Source: Tenodera sinensis (taxonomy: Eukaryota; Arthropoda; Insecta; Mantodea; Mantidae). From it: DNA of 64,000 nt. The position numbers were made by a program, and so were the translations under genes. Positions within the stretch are counted from its first letter, which is position 1. Each line of letters starts with the position of its first letter. The notes beneath the pieces are model-generated. The model was not told the origin of the DNA, did not search any database, and saw only the letters and a list, made by a program, of their open reading frames with translations. The stretch is taken from positions 19,420,085 through 19,484,084 of the forward strand of contig CM060965.1 of assembly GCA_030765045.1 (NCBI GenBank). The letters run 5' to 3'. Below are positions 10,937-23,114 of the stretch, one piece after another.

Positions 10937-11960
10937 AGCATATTACAGCAAGATGCTCTCCAAGGTGGAAAAGAACTACTGTGTTACCTGGCAGGATCTT
11001 CTGGCAGCAGTGAAGGCCCTGCAATACTTCTATAAATACCTGTACACCATTCCACCTGAAGACTGACCACTCTGCCTTCATTCAGCTGTTGAGCTTCAAT
11101 TACTAGAGGGCCTAACGGTCCATTCAGTCCAGAGACTCCAAAAGTACTTCACATCAGAACATTGTAGGGGTAGGAGTCATTTCAATATGGATCAGAGGAG
11201 GCGGTCACTGCACTAAGGTGGAGGAGGAGCATGCCTACAATGGATGGAATTATGCAGGCCTAAGAAGGGAGCAACTGGTAAATGCTAATTTGCTGCTACT
11301 CCTGAGAGAAATGGAGGAAGGAGCTAGGCTGAGCAGTAAGGCATCACACTCAGGAGTAGTACATGTAAGTCCTATTTACCCCAAGAACTCACTGAAAACC
11401 GAGGAAGGCGTATTGATCAGTTTGGGAGTTACCTGATAGGCAGGTTCAAAGAGAGCACCTGACGCTTCTTCAGAGTGAGGTTGCAGAAGTCCTGGAGGTA
11501 GTACATGCAAGCACTTTGGGAGGGCATCTTGGATACAAATGAGCAATCAATAGGCTCCAACAAAGGTACTACTGGTTTAAGCTACGGGCAAATGCTGAGA
11601 GGTGGTGCTGCCAGAGCCATGTGTGTGTATCGAGCTGTTGTTCACATATCTGAAGCCAGGGCTGCATGCAGCCATAGGAACACCTTTCGAGCTAATTGCC
11701 ATAGCTGAGCCATTTCCTGTGTCCAACCGGAGTAACAATTATCTGCTGCCAGTCATGGATTACTTCAAGTGGCCAGAGGTGTATGCCATTCCTAACCAGA
11801 CGCCAAGACCTAATGGACTGCCTCATGGAAGAACTGTTCTGCCACTTTGGAGTACTGTTGGAACTACAAGTGATCAGGGCACAAACTTCTAGTTGAACCT
11901 GTTGAGAGAAGCACTGGAGCAACTTGGAGTGCACAACACGCACACAATACTTCTCTACCT
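10937..11960 (+). pseudogene. Gypsy RNase H and integrase remnant
   Basis: RNase H continues with 'KVEKNYCVTW' and 'LLAAVKALQYFYKYLYT' (about 10950-11045). An HHCC-type integrase zinc domain ('EVVHASTLGGHLGYK...RLQQRYYW...RWC') spans about 11490-11615. The catalytic core start 'GTPFELIAIAEPFPVSNRSN' and 'YLLPVMDYFKWPEVYAIPN' run from about 11666 to 11800, and 'SDQGTNF' follows near 11870. Stops break the frame. Confidence 0.8.
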
Positions 11961-12289
11961 ACAGTTGGACAGATTGAGTGATACAGCTAAACTCAGACCA
12001 CCTGAGGAAGATCATGGTCATTCACTGGGATGTTAAGAGTGCTGCTTTTCTTGCTAGCCTACTGCTCATCAATACACAACAGCATCAGGATGACGTCAGC
12101 CAGCTTGGTCTTTGTCAGGAATTTGGATCTTCATGTGACCTGCTTTGGGAGCCTCCCTGGGGCAGAACAGCCTGGCAGTAAACTACTTGGAGAACCTTGT
12201 GCACCATCTTCACAATGTGTCCTTTCAATACATCTAGGTAATGGGTGACCTGATGAAGATCCATTACGACTGGCTCTAGCCGCTTTGAT

Positions 12290-13560
12290 GATGGGATGTA
12301 CGACACAGAGATATGTCTGCGCCTAGTGCTTGGCAACTACAAGAGCATCCATGAGGTGTTGACAGCCATGCTAAGGATGGAGACAGCCAAGGTAACCATC
12401 TGGAAGATCGGTAGTATTGGGTACATAAGGGATGGAGGATCAGCCCAAGAACATTTACGATCTCCCAGAAGTGTGTGTTAGAGGTGTGGCCAGCCAGGAC
12501 ACTTATCGAAGGGCTGCTCATGTCAAGTCCAACAGCAGCCAGTGTAAGCAAATAGATGGAATTGGCAAAGGTAAGGTAACTAAGTTAGCGAAGGTAATCT
12601 CTACACCTTGGAGAACGGAAGTATTCAACACAATGGGGATAGAGGAGCAACCCAAAAACATCAATGGAGATCCTCCAATAGTATGTGCTGGGAGTGTGGC
12701 TGGCCAGTGCATCTGGTGAGGGATAATCTGCATCTGGCTGACAAGCAGGCAGAAAATGAGTGTGTACAGGCGTGATGAGGAGAATGTGGCCTGTATGCCA
12801 TGGACAGAAGAGTGGAGGACTACCTCATCACGGATGATGGCAGGATTCAGGTGAAAGATGTGCCAGGTTCTGGTGGACACGGGTGCAGCCGTGACCGCGA
12901 TGTGACCTGATGTGGCTTAAAGCTTGTCATTGAGGAAACTAGATTGGCCCAGATATTGATGGCATTGAGCGGGACCTTGCCTATGGAAGAGGAGGCCTAG
13001 TGGAAGCTGTTATTGCGGCAGAATGTTATAAGTATGTTGGTGTTACTCGCGATGGTGGCTGAAGAAGTAATACTGGGATTATGTGCCATTGTGAGCCACA
13101 AGGCAATGGTCAATGTTGACAGGAGGGTCCTGCGAATTGGACAGGACAAGATAATGCTCCAAAGCCCCAGCAAACATCCTGGGGCCTGCAGGATGACCCT
13201 AGTGGAAGTGGCAGTTGGGGCTCTAAGGAGCAGGCTGGCTGCAAAGATGCATCAGGAAAGTCAGTGGTCAGTGAACCCCATGGGCTGTCTTCATGTAGTG
13301 CACAGGATGGCCTGTCAACATACCCTGGAGGGCAATCGGATGAAGACCGTCACGACAAGCAAGACTACAGCATCAGTTTCAAGTGGGATGGTATACATCG
13401 TCCTCTACCTGGACCAAGAGGTGCTGCCCAACAACCATGGTAAGGACTGTAGCACTTGGAGAAGAGGATCGGCAAGGCAGTCTGCCACATCTAGAAGCTG
13501 CCCTGAGGGAAGCCGTTGGATCATCCAGTCCACTGCGATGGTCCCTGAGGAGGGAACAGT
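12290..13560 (+). pseudogene. Second partial Gypsy copy: gag end, knuckles, protease, 3' end
   Basis: After the integrase of the first copy the gene order restarts. A gag C-terminal segment ('LGNYKSIHEVLTAMLRMETA' from about 12330) leads into a CCHC knuckle (CxRCGQPGHLSKGC with a stop inside, near 12470-12515), a second knuckle-like block ('CWECGWPVHLVR' near 12687-12722), and a protease site 'VLVDTGAAVTAM' (about 12870-12905). The 3'-most coding part then follows directly, without RT. This is an internally deleted copy of the same or a sister family in tandem. Confidence 0.65.
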
Positions 13561-13982
13561 GTAACAGCAGCCACAAACAAAGGAGATATCAAGCTTTAGT
13601 TACCTCACACCACTGCTTGGAAGTGCCAGCTGGCAGCAATGTTGGCTGAAAACAAATGCCATTCCACAGAGTTCTAGAAGTCTTCAATGTGTGGGAACTT
13701 GTATTTAAGAGAGAAGCTGAGAAATTTGGATTTCCAGAAAAATCCCCCAGTAACTACACAAAGGAGTCAGCACGGAGCAAACTATTTAGTTGAGTTTAGT
13801 CTATCAGCAGTGCTGGGTTGCTAACAATACATTGTTGTCAAGGACAAGTAAGCTGTGAGTTGCAAGACAATGAACTGTAAATTGTGTTCCAATACAACAG
13901 AAGGATTGTGATCTGTAATAATGGTAGCAGCTTTAGAACAAATAAAGTGACATAAAAAGTAACAGGACTTGTCATTTGTCAC
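13559..13982 (+). repeat. Probable Gypsy 3' LTR
   Basis: A purine tract ('gaggagggaacag') precedes a TG start at about 13559, and the end is 'cttgtcatttgtcaca' with an 'aataaag' polyadenylation-type signal about 45 bases before it. The last 45 bases closely resemble the end of the LTR at 18025-18635 (read on its minus strand). No matching 5' LTR was found. Confidence 0.5.
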
Positions 13983-13989
13983 AATATTT

Positions 13990-16980
13990 TTGTGCCAGCA
14001 TAGATCAATATTATGTGTCTACTTCTTATTCTGCTATTTTGAAAACATTAAAAAGTGGAAAAGGATATAAGAAAGTGTCACAATGTATCTGCATCAGATA
14101 TTGTGAAGAAGGCACAAAGTTGTAATTAACATATACTGCAGCACAGTCAGAATGCAAGTATTGGAATGTGTGCCATAGAATCTAACTATGTTGTACAGTT
14201 TAATAGGATACACTGTTGAGTATTACTTTTTCAGCAAATAAGTTATTTTATAAATTCCTGTGAACACAATTAAACAATTTCCAGCAGTTATGTAGAGCTT
14301 GAATTAAGTAAAAAAGTGAAATCTGAACAACACACAAATTATCGGAAAAATGTAAGTGACATGGAGCACAAACCTATACATATATATTCAAGGTGTTAGT
14401 GGTGAATATGCAGACTGTAACAGAGACTACTTGATGCTAAGCTGAAACATAAGTTCCTCCATCATTTACCTCTACAGTGCGTGGTTCCATAAATAAAAAA
14501 TAAAATTGGTTGAATGCTTCATTGCCCATATATCACTGTTCTTTTATCATTTACTTCTCCAATTAGCATAGAGAGGAAGATCAGTTATTTATATTTTTTC
14601 CATTTGTTGCTAAACTGAGTTGTTTAGCCACAAAATGATATTAAGTAATTGGATTTTGGCAAGTCTGTTGAAATAAATTCATGGACATACGCTTGGCAAT
14701 TTTGTACCTCTTTGGCATGTGTAAAGTGGAAGGCCGGGAATGCTGACAGTAAACACTACAGGTCTCACGACCGCTTGGAGAAAACCCTTCCCTCCCCTCA
14801 TTACTTGCAGTAGCTGATAACAAACACACAGACAGGTGAAACCAGATGTTGAACCCAGGCCTACTTTGGACTTTAACTCTTCGTAGGCGTGAAATGCATG
14901 CATGGGATAACAGAAGCTGATTAGTGAACAAAACACTTGCCTGTTTAGTCCTACTCTGTTGCCAGACTGTGTAGATAAATGTATTCAATAATGTTCAGTT
15001 ATCTCCTTTATCTTTCTTAAAGATGGATTTGTTATTCATCATGTTTGAAATCTGCACACTGTGCTGTGAAATAATTTGCCCTTGGAATAATCTGTATTAC
15101 TATTTTGGCCTCTTTTTGGGTTTTTACCTTGGTTATGGATATAGTTTTGAATTTCATTACTTACACAATAAAATGGTTATATTTACATCCATCTTATATG
15201 GTTATTACTTTCTTAATTAGTGAAGGACTAATGGAGAACATTGTACATATCTAATAGCTCTATCTGGCAATCCTAGTACAATCTCAATGCTTACACAGTT
15301 GATTGCTCAAACCATGAAGTTGTGGGGGGAATAAATACTTAAACTGGCTATTTATACCTCAGCTAAGTTATTAAGACTATCTCACTAGTTAGTGCCTTCC
15401 AGTGGTCCCTTTTTGTATGCTTACACACATGCATATACTTCTCTAGCTAATCCTTTCCATCTCAGTAAATATCACATGTAGACCATTGATTAGGAAGGAA
15501 TGCATACATTAGCTTAGAAGGGGTTAATTGAATTTAGTAGAAAAAATTCTTAAAACATTCTTAAATACTTTAATCATGTGCTCAATAAATTTGCACCATT
15601 TATCTTAATAGCAGATTAAAAAGGTTACTTGGTATCGCAGTATTTCAAATATCCAGGTTAATGCAATTTTATTGCATTTATTTTTTTGTTTGAAAAGTTA
15701 AAGAGATAGGTTTATCTTGATTTCCAATAAAATCTATTTCCAAAGGTATTTTTATAATGGGTGGTCCATCAGTCCTTTTATCATTTGATTTTGACAACCT
15801 ACAGATTAGTTTATTGTATTTAATTATTTAACTGTTATGGCTGTGTAATTAGCCAAGGCATAAATAAATAATGCATAAATATACAGTACTACCAGGTAAA
15901 ACGTCCAGGCTTATTGACCTTGGTTGTCGAGTGCTGCGATCGCTTGTTATCTTGTTTACTAGAACAGCAAAACACTAATAACTTGGCGCACAGTCAATAA
16001 TGCAACACAAATGAATGATGTCTTGTGTGTGCCGATATATGAGACATTGCTGTCCTTCAGACATGATTGGACCTGAACAGAGTGTACATACACTATCTTG
16101 CCATGTATGTGTAATGAGGTAGCATAAACAACTCAGCAGTTTCACATTCTTTCTGATATGCCTCACGGGTTTGTCACCTAGCACTTTTGGTTTATTTGAC
16201 CAGGACCATTAAGTTTATTTGTCGCTTTAATATTCCACTATCGCCTTAATTGATTACTTTTAACAAAACTCAACTAACCATTGGAAACATTTATCTTTGC
16301 AGAAAGTCAACCTGTTCCACTTTTGTATTGTTTTGTATAATTGCCTCGAAAATCAGCTCATTCAAGCACAATGAACCTGCCAGCACATACATAATCTTTT
16401 CTCTGTTCTAAAGATTACAGTTTGATGTCATGTTGTAATGTTCTTAGGGGCAATTATTTTTGGATTGGCATCTGCTCTTGTTCTTCCTGCCACTTTCAGT
16501 TGAATGTATTTTAAATACACCTAGTTGTTATCCATCAAATGCAAATATATAACATTGTTGTAAAACATTGTGGTTTGGGGAAGTAAGATAAGAATATGAG
16601 CCTTTGAAAGAGAATATATTGAGTTTTGTGAACATTTAAGAAATGGAGACATTGAGGTTCATGAAAATCCTTCACATTGTCACACACTTTTCAATGGAAA
16701 ATTTTTTTAAAGTTGTGAATATTAGACCTTTTCCTTACATTAGAAGTGACCAAAATCTGTCAGAAAATGTAATTAGAAAAAAATGGTGTATGTTGAGTTT
16801 TGTTAAAATGGTCTTCAATTTATGTTCTATCTTCAAACATTTTTACACATGGTGTTTCTTTATTAAAATTTAAGCTGTTATTAAATTCAATCTCTGTTGA
16901 TAGTTGTTCTTCTATAATACATGCTGTAAGGGTTTAGCTGTTTTTGTTTCATTCAAGATGATGTCACTTTATGTATTTGC
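13990..16980. other. Unassigned AT-rich sequence
   Basis: No coding similarity recognised. A stretch at 14650-14960, richer in GC, carries a B-box-like 'gggttcaacatc' on the minus strand and could be a worn SINE, but no second copy supports it. Confidence 0.4.
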
Positions 16981-16984
16981 ATTG

Positions 16985-17311
16985 TCTTTTATAACCTCTT
17001 TATAACGACTCTTCAATATCAACCGTTTTTCACAAGGCTTCATGATCACCCCATTCCTTCACTTCCACTTCATTATCTCCGTCAATTTCACTTTTATTCA
17101 ATTCTTCCTGAACTAATTCATCAATTTTGAATAATCATTCTCCTTTATCGTCAAATACTTTAAAGCTAGCCGTCATATCTTGTTTTGTAGCTTGTGGATC
17201 ACATACCTTCGTTTCCAACACATTTGGAGCACATGTGAAAAGTCTTCTTATTTGTGTTCTTTCCTTTAAGTTTTCCATAATTGTCTTCTCCTAATCCTGT
17301 CACGGTTGCCA
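16985..17311 (-). pseudogene. BEL/Pao-like gag start plus primer-binding site
   Basis: Directly beyond the LTR at 17315-17663, minus strand, lies TGGCAACCGTGACAGGAT (17311-17294), a good tRNA primer-binding site. An ATG at about 17279 opens a frame starting MENLKERTQIRRLFTCAPNV, resembling the first residues of BEL/Pao Gag. Stops appear after about 48 codons and similarity fades near 16990. The rest of the element is missing. Confidence 0.7.
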
Positions 17312-17314
17312 AAA

Positions 17315-17663
17315 TGTTATGAGTTGGAGATAAATGAGGCAAAACTTTAATACACAGGCTGTTATATTCGTTTTCTCATACATTATTTTGTTACATATTG
17401 TTTTTATACAAGGAGTATCTAACCTAAATTACATTATTCACTTCTACAATGTTTTTGCAGTTTAAAGTTTCTCCGGTAAATATGTGCCGAGTTAGCATGT
17501 TTTTTTTTTTCTGTGTTGGTACTTCCTTTTACTTGGATTCAAGCGTTGTATTGAAAAAACAAGTAAACCAATTTTATGTGACTCTTTGAAGCAACAGTGA
17601 AAACTTGTAATAAATATTTATTTTGTGTTAAAGTTTTGCCTTATTTATCTCCAACTCATAACA
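17315..17663 (-). repeat. LTR with 36-bp terminal inverted repeats
   Basis: The 349-bp segment begins TGTTATGAGTTGGAGATAAA and ends with the complement of the same; the inverted arms match at 35 of 36 bases. The PBS lies 3 bases beyond one end, which marks it as a 5' LTR of a minus-strand element and not a MITE. The 3' LTR is not present. Confidence 0.75.
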
Positions 17664-17686
17664 CATGCCATATACAGGGTAAAGTA

Positions 17687-17774
17687 GGAAATGTAGAATC
17701 AAACTAAAAAATTCCTTGCCATAGGCAGTGTTTGAATCCTGACATTGAATTTTTCATTTTTGATTCTACCATTC
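17687..17774. repeat. Small fold-back of SINE head material
   Basis: 'gtagaatcaaactaaaaaattc' is repeated in inverted form as 'gaatttttcatttttgattctac', with a tRNA B-box remnant 'gtttgaatcctgac' between them. The arms resemble the region next to the tRNA head of the family-P SINE. No TSD was found. Confidence 0.55.
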
Positions 17775-18024
17775 CGAGTTTACCTGCAAACAGTTTGTGT
17801 GTGTTAGAACAATTAATTCACTGACTGGCCCAATATGTGGAAACATGAATTGTATTTCGATGTCATTCTGGAATGATATTATTGTCTGTCTTAGGTTGGA
17901 GTACTTTACTAAGCTCATTTTGTGAACTGTTGAAGCAACAGTGATCCTTATAAGGATTGTGTTCCATTTTAGGCAACCTATGAGAAAAGAAGTACTGTAA
18001 CTCAGGAAATGTGTATATACATAC

Positions 18025-18635
18025 TGTAACAAATGACAAAAATCTAGTCCAGTTACTTTTCTATCACTTTATTGTCTTCTAAAATTTTACCACAAATATG
18101 CAGTTTTCCTTTTGTCATCACAGTGTACAGTCTTTCAGGCTATCACAATGTTTAGTTCTCATAATCATGCTCAGTCTCTTTAGTGTTTTTCTTCACTTCC
18201 TCTGTCTCATACCCTAATTACGATGTTACAGTCACTCACAATGCTCAAATCTTCTTATGACGTACCAACATGACACACACACACAGCTGTCTCACACTCA
18301 CTGACACACTGACCAACTCATACCCATTACTCAACTCTAAAACTCACTGGTCTGTTCTTCTTTGGTCTCCTTATATACTGGGGATGGTGTCACACGGGCC
18401 TTTCTTGATTACACACACATGCACGTGTGCACCAGAAAAGACTTAACCATATCTTTCTTGAAGGTGCTAGAAAAGTCCTTGTTGTTTCAGCCACCTCCAT
18501 TGTTACTAGTCATGTACATGCTAGTCATGAGGCAGTCTGACCTTTAAAGTTTTTGCCCACTCGTCACCCCATGTATGTAGTGAGAAGTAGCTTGGTCCCA
18601 TCTGTCCTTTGTTGGCCGCTGAGCCCGACATCACA
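18025..18635 (-). repeat. Solo LTR (Gypsy-like)
   Basis: On the minus strand it starts TGTGATGTCGGGC and ends TTTGTCATTTGTTACA. Inside are a TATA box ('tatataagg', complement of 18370-18378) and 'caataaagtg' about 45 bases from the end. The end resembles that of the LTR at 13559-13982. Flanking ATAC and ATAT are an imperfect 4-bp TSD. No coding remnants adjoin it on either side, hence solo. Confidence 0.65.
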
Positions 18636-18639
18636 ATAT

Positions 18640-19485
18640 GTCATATGTTAACTTGCTGAAGAAAGGCTCACAAGAATGTATCACTAACAAAAATGTAATT
18701 ATTAACTACTTGTGCTTAAATTACAATAGGAACAAGAAAAACAATGAAATATAAGTTTATAATGTTACATTGCTGAATAGCCTGCCTTCCTTGTGTTGTG
18801 CTGCTGCAGAGAGCCAAGCAAACATTGTGCATAAGCCATGTAAATCACTTTATTCACTTTTTGTGTAACTACAAACATCCTAACATTGCTGCTGACGTAG
18901 TAAATTATTCTCTAATATTTTCATTGTATAAAATTCCAATGATGTTTAATACAACTAAACAGTATATATAGTTTTTTATGTGAATATTTTAAAAAGAATT
19001 ATGTACTGTGTTAAAATGTGGACTTTTATCTATAAAATGAGATTTTGTACAATATTTTTAAATAAATGGTTCTGGAAATATATGACAAAATGAATTAGTA
19101 ATAAATTTATTGTTCATTACCATGACAACCATTGGGTTTTAGATTTTTTATATTCTTTTCTTAGTGTGCCATATTAATATGAAAAATTATAACGGAAACA
19201 GAATATGCTGTTCTACTTCACCGGAATGTCCTCTATACAGAATTGAATCTGTTCTATTCAGGTATACTCACTCCAACATGTATGTTTCACCAATGGGAGG
19301 TACATTATATCACACCCACACTGATGGTTTTTAAGTGTGGTAAAAGCGACTATTTCTGGATGAAAAAGGACATTTTAATGCTAAATTCAAATCTGTTTTT
19401 GGTTTTCATACACCAGGAATAGTTTAAGAGTAATCTGATTCTTAATTTCTTCTAGTACTTCCATATCAAAGTTTGTCTTCTTTTT
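18640..19485. other. Unassigned AT-rich sequence
   Basis: No gene or repeat recognised. Confidence 0.4.
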
Positions 19486-19489
19486 TTCT

Positions 19490-20140
19490 TTTTTATTGGA
19501 CATCCTTGTCCCGAATTATACTCCAGTAATAATTGGCTAACATTGTGGGCATCCATTTCTCTTCATACTGTTTCTCTATCGTAGCTATGTCTTCATTAAA
19601 TCTTTCTCCATGCTCAATAGATATATCACAACAACTCTCTGGAAAGAAGTCTAGATGCGAGTCCATGAAATACACTTTCAAGGACATATTGCAAACTAAA
19701 TCTTTATAAGCTTTGATCATTTCTTTGGCAAACTCATTATATTTAGGATCTCTTCTACTTCCAAGGAAGTTTTGTGTTACTTTATTGAAACATACCCAGC
19801 TCACTTTTCTTTGTCATGCATGCTTCAAAATTTTGCTCCTATTGAAGTTATTGAACCTGAGGACCCACAAATTTAGTAGCTGATAGACAGGGGAATTTTT
19901 CACTAAAGATATGTAAACCCTCTGGCAGTTGGATCCATAGCCTTTACAAATTGTTGAATTAGGCCGTGTTTTATTTGGAAGGGTTGAAGAACTATATCTT
20001 CACAAGCAACCAGATTTTCCTGCTGCAACTTTCCAATTTTGTTTAGACCATTTCTTTTTTATGCAGTGGGGTCTTGCATCTCGACTATACCACTTGCAAA
20101 GGAAATGGCTGTATTTTACATAACCTTGCTGCATCCCCAA
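19490..20140 (-). pseudogene. Relic of a repeated arthropod protein of unknown function
   Basis: A 103-codon frame at 19493-19804 contains 'MSLKVYFMDSHLDFFPESC' and 'EHGERFNEDIATIEKQY', and ends 'MLANYYWSIIRDKD'. Upstream, across stops, are 'IKHGLIQQFVKAMDPTARGF' (about 19904-19963) and FVGPQ. I know this order of motifs from a multi-copy protein family found in many arthropod genomes whose function is unannotated. The copy number suggests a mobile element or retrocopies. Here it is broken by at least two frame disruptions and lacks its N-terminal half. Confidence 0.65.
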
Positions 20141-20144
20141 TAAC

Positions 20145-22120
20145 AATGCAGTTACTTTTAAATTGCCACCTTCATCTTATGCTTATTGTACCTAATTACT
20201 TTGAACATAATTGCCAATATCTTATAACTCTCTCATAGCTCTCTTTATATTATCAATTTATAATATTGTTAATTTGTCTAAAATAGATTCATTGGCAGAC
20301 TGAACCTTTCAAGTTTCCCTTATAATTATAAGGGTAGCTATCCTGAATGGATTTTTGCTCTCTGAAGAATCCAAAATAATAAATGTTGAATTGGTAGAAA
20401 TTGGCACTTTCTTACTGTGACTTTGAGGTTAACTTGCCACTCTATCTGAACAGTCACACCAATGTATGAAAAAGAATCAGAAATAGTGAAGTTAATGCTG
20501 CCAACTATTTAAATTATTTTTATACATATACCATATTTTCCGCAAATAATGATTCTGCGTATGATATATATGTTCAGATTACAAGAAAACTATCCCTGAT
20601 AGTGAAATTCTGATTTCAGATTTGAATTTAGCAATGTGAATTCCTTTAGAATAACACATTTTCATCCCAAAAATAGAACCTTTGTAGATAAGTATAAATT
20701 ACTTCAGTTCCAATACTGTGCACTACATGCTATGTCTCTACTTGTGAACTACTAACATTGCATGTTTATTTCATGATATGAAAGATTCACTTAACATTGT
20801 ATCATTATAGATTATATTGCAGAATCTGTTATCTTCATATTACAATTACATGCCCACAGCAATATATAACATTCTCAAGCTTTGAACATGATAAAGCCAC
20901 TTTTGCTATGGCTGGATTTACATGGGTACCACATAGCAGAAAAGCAGAGCAATGTCACTGTAATTAACTTCAGGAGGTAGATGTGTTGTAATTCTCAAGA
21001 ATTATTAGGGACTGGTGGACCACTTTATAGAAGCAATAAGAAAATTACACTTCACAATGGATACGTTAAAGTAATTGGTGCTGAAATAACCTGAATAACC
21101 TCAGGTTTTAACTGATGGATCATTTTTCTCAAATCAATTGTTTATAATCTTTAAGCATATTTTGCTGCTGGTGTGCAAAAATTGAAGTTATGAAAATTAA
21201 GTGTCAATCTGTTGTCTTTTAAAGTCATAGAGGAATAGGAAACTCTGCATCTTCTAATTAAATTGAATAAAAGAACTCTTTTTGAAAAGGTACCACACAT
21301 TGTGGGCTGACTGGCCATGAAGCTGCTGCTGACTTATCTTTCAAACAAGGGAAGTAACTTTATCAAATTTAACATTTTATGCGATTAAAATGCATCAGCT
21401 TTGAATGCCATTATATAGTCTCAATATTTTCCTGAAAGGTTCTAAACAATAAAACTTGGAAGTGTCTACCTGGCTAGCCATGAATCAATCGCATCATTCA
21501 TATTGATTGCAGGATGTGACTTTGGCCATGCATTAGGCAAAAATTGGAGCATTTTCTTCACCAGTTTGTCCTCAGTGTAATCTTCAAGAAAAAAATGGAT
21601 TGAGGTCAACAGTCAATGGCTTCCTTTACCAAGTCAGTTCAGAGTTAGAAATGCCGCAGAGGAAGAAAGTTGATAACATCATGAGCAACAGCTGGCATTT
21701 ATCAAACAACATATTACCTGAATGTATACAGAGGTGAAATACTCCGAAGAGTAGATCAGATGCTGAATACATCTGAATGCAACATCGGAGGAGAATGAGA
21801 GAAGATGGGTTGTCAGCTTGTCTGGATTTGTTGTTGTTGTTTTCATGTCAAAAGAATGTTGATGTTTGGTAAAAATAATTGTTAACTGGAACTTAATGAC
21901 ATCAAAATAATAGTAATAACCAGAGCTTGGATTCTGATGACATCATCTTTTAATTGTTGCTTGTTAGACGTGTCTTTTTTTAATTTTCCATTTATACGCC
22001 GCCTTTAACATCAATAGTATTGGCAGCATTTAACCTTTTGGAACAATTTCTTAACAGCAATGGTATTCACTCGCATACTGATGGTTTTGAACTTTTGAGA
22101 TTCTATTACTTTGGATTAAC
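20145..22120. other. Unassigned AT-rich sequence
   Basis: No coding or repeat signal that I can support. Confidence 0.4.
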
Positions 22121-22124
22121 TTAT

Positions 22125-22297
22125 TACATTAAATTCACACACTCATTCACACTCCGTCTATACTTCCAGACTCTAGGTAGTATGGGGAATAATCCTAGTT
22201 AAAGAAAAATTCCCACCCTCCAGCCGGGAATCAAACCTGCGACTCCTTGCACAGCAGGCAGGTGCTCTACTGACTGGGCTATGGGGCCAGCCTTCTT
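22125..22297 (-). repeat. tRNA-derived SINE, family D
   Basis: On the minus strand the head reads 'ggctggccccatagcccagtc' (A-box region) and 'caggtttgattcccggct' (B box), then the body 'ggtgggaatttttctttaac'. An older copy is at 6255-6400. Confidence 0.75.
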
Positions 22298-22299
22298 AG

Positions 22300-22660
22300 A
22301 CATTAACATGCACATAAATTCAGGACCCAGATTATAAAAGTGAATGTTTTGATAATTTTAATTAATTTTCTTGCTTTTTGCAATTTTAGTTAGTTGTTTT
22401 TTTGCATTTGCATTGAGTATTTAGAGTCTTTTTTATATAATAGGCTTTTCTGATCTAGATAAGTTTTCAAATATTGGAAATTTCACTGTTCTACTGACAA
22501 ATAATAACTTCCTACATTGTTTACTCGCATGAATGGGAATAATTATATACATACATATAACTAATTTCTAAATAACTTCATTATTACTTTGTGTACTATG
22601 TTTAGTGAAGTAGAAGTATTGTATTCCACTCAAAAATTTGATGTCGAGATTTTACCAAAA
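22300..22660. other. Unassigned AT-rich sequence
   Basis: Nothing recognised. Confidence 0.4.
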
Positions 22661-22664
22661 ATAT

Positions 22665-23110
22665 ATGTTTTAAGGCCCCCCTGAATCCAAAGAAAAGCAC
22701 TTTAGAAAATGGTCTGTGTGTGTGTCTGTCAGTCTGTGGACAGCATAACTTAAAAAACAAAAGTCAGTTAAAAACCAAAGTTGGTATTTAAGTTTAATGT
22801 CTTTCAAGGATGCGACATGAAGATTTTGAAGAAAATTGCACCACCCTAGAGTACCTTTTATGTGGAAAATTTTCCAAAACTTTTGATTTTCTTGTAATTG
22901 GCTCTAATGATTTTGATTAAAATGTCATTTGTTTGAGATGTTTTTATCACAAACGAAATTTTTATCTTGAATTTTCTGGCTATAGCCCATGAAGTCCTAT
23001 TTACTCTGTATGACTTGCGTAACTGATAAACCTTAAGAGACAGACCAAATCTTACTATACAAAAACTGTAGATCTTGCTAAAACACACAATTTATGTCTA
23101 AATAAATTTT
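22665..23110 (+). repeat. Copy of dispersed repeat family R
   Basis: Shares its middle ('tttcaaggatgcgacatgaa...gtaccttttatgtggaaaatttt') with 430-530 and 52820-52915. Its next part ('ggctctaatgattttgattaaaatgtcatttg') is shared with 49990-50025. No ends or TSD were recognised. Confidence 0.55.
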
Positions 23111-23114
23111 TTTG

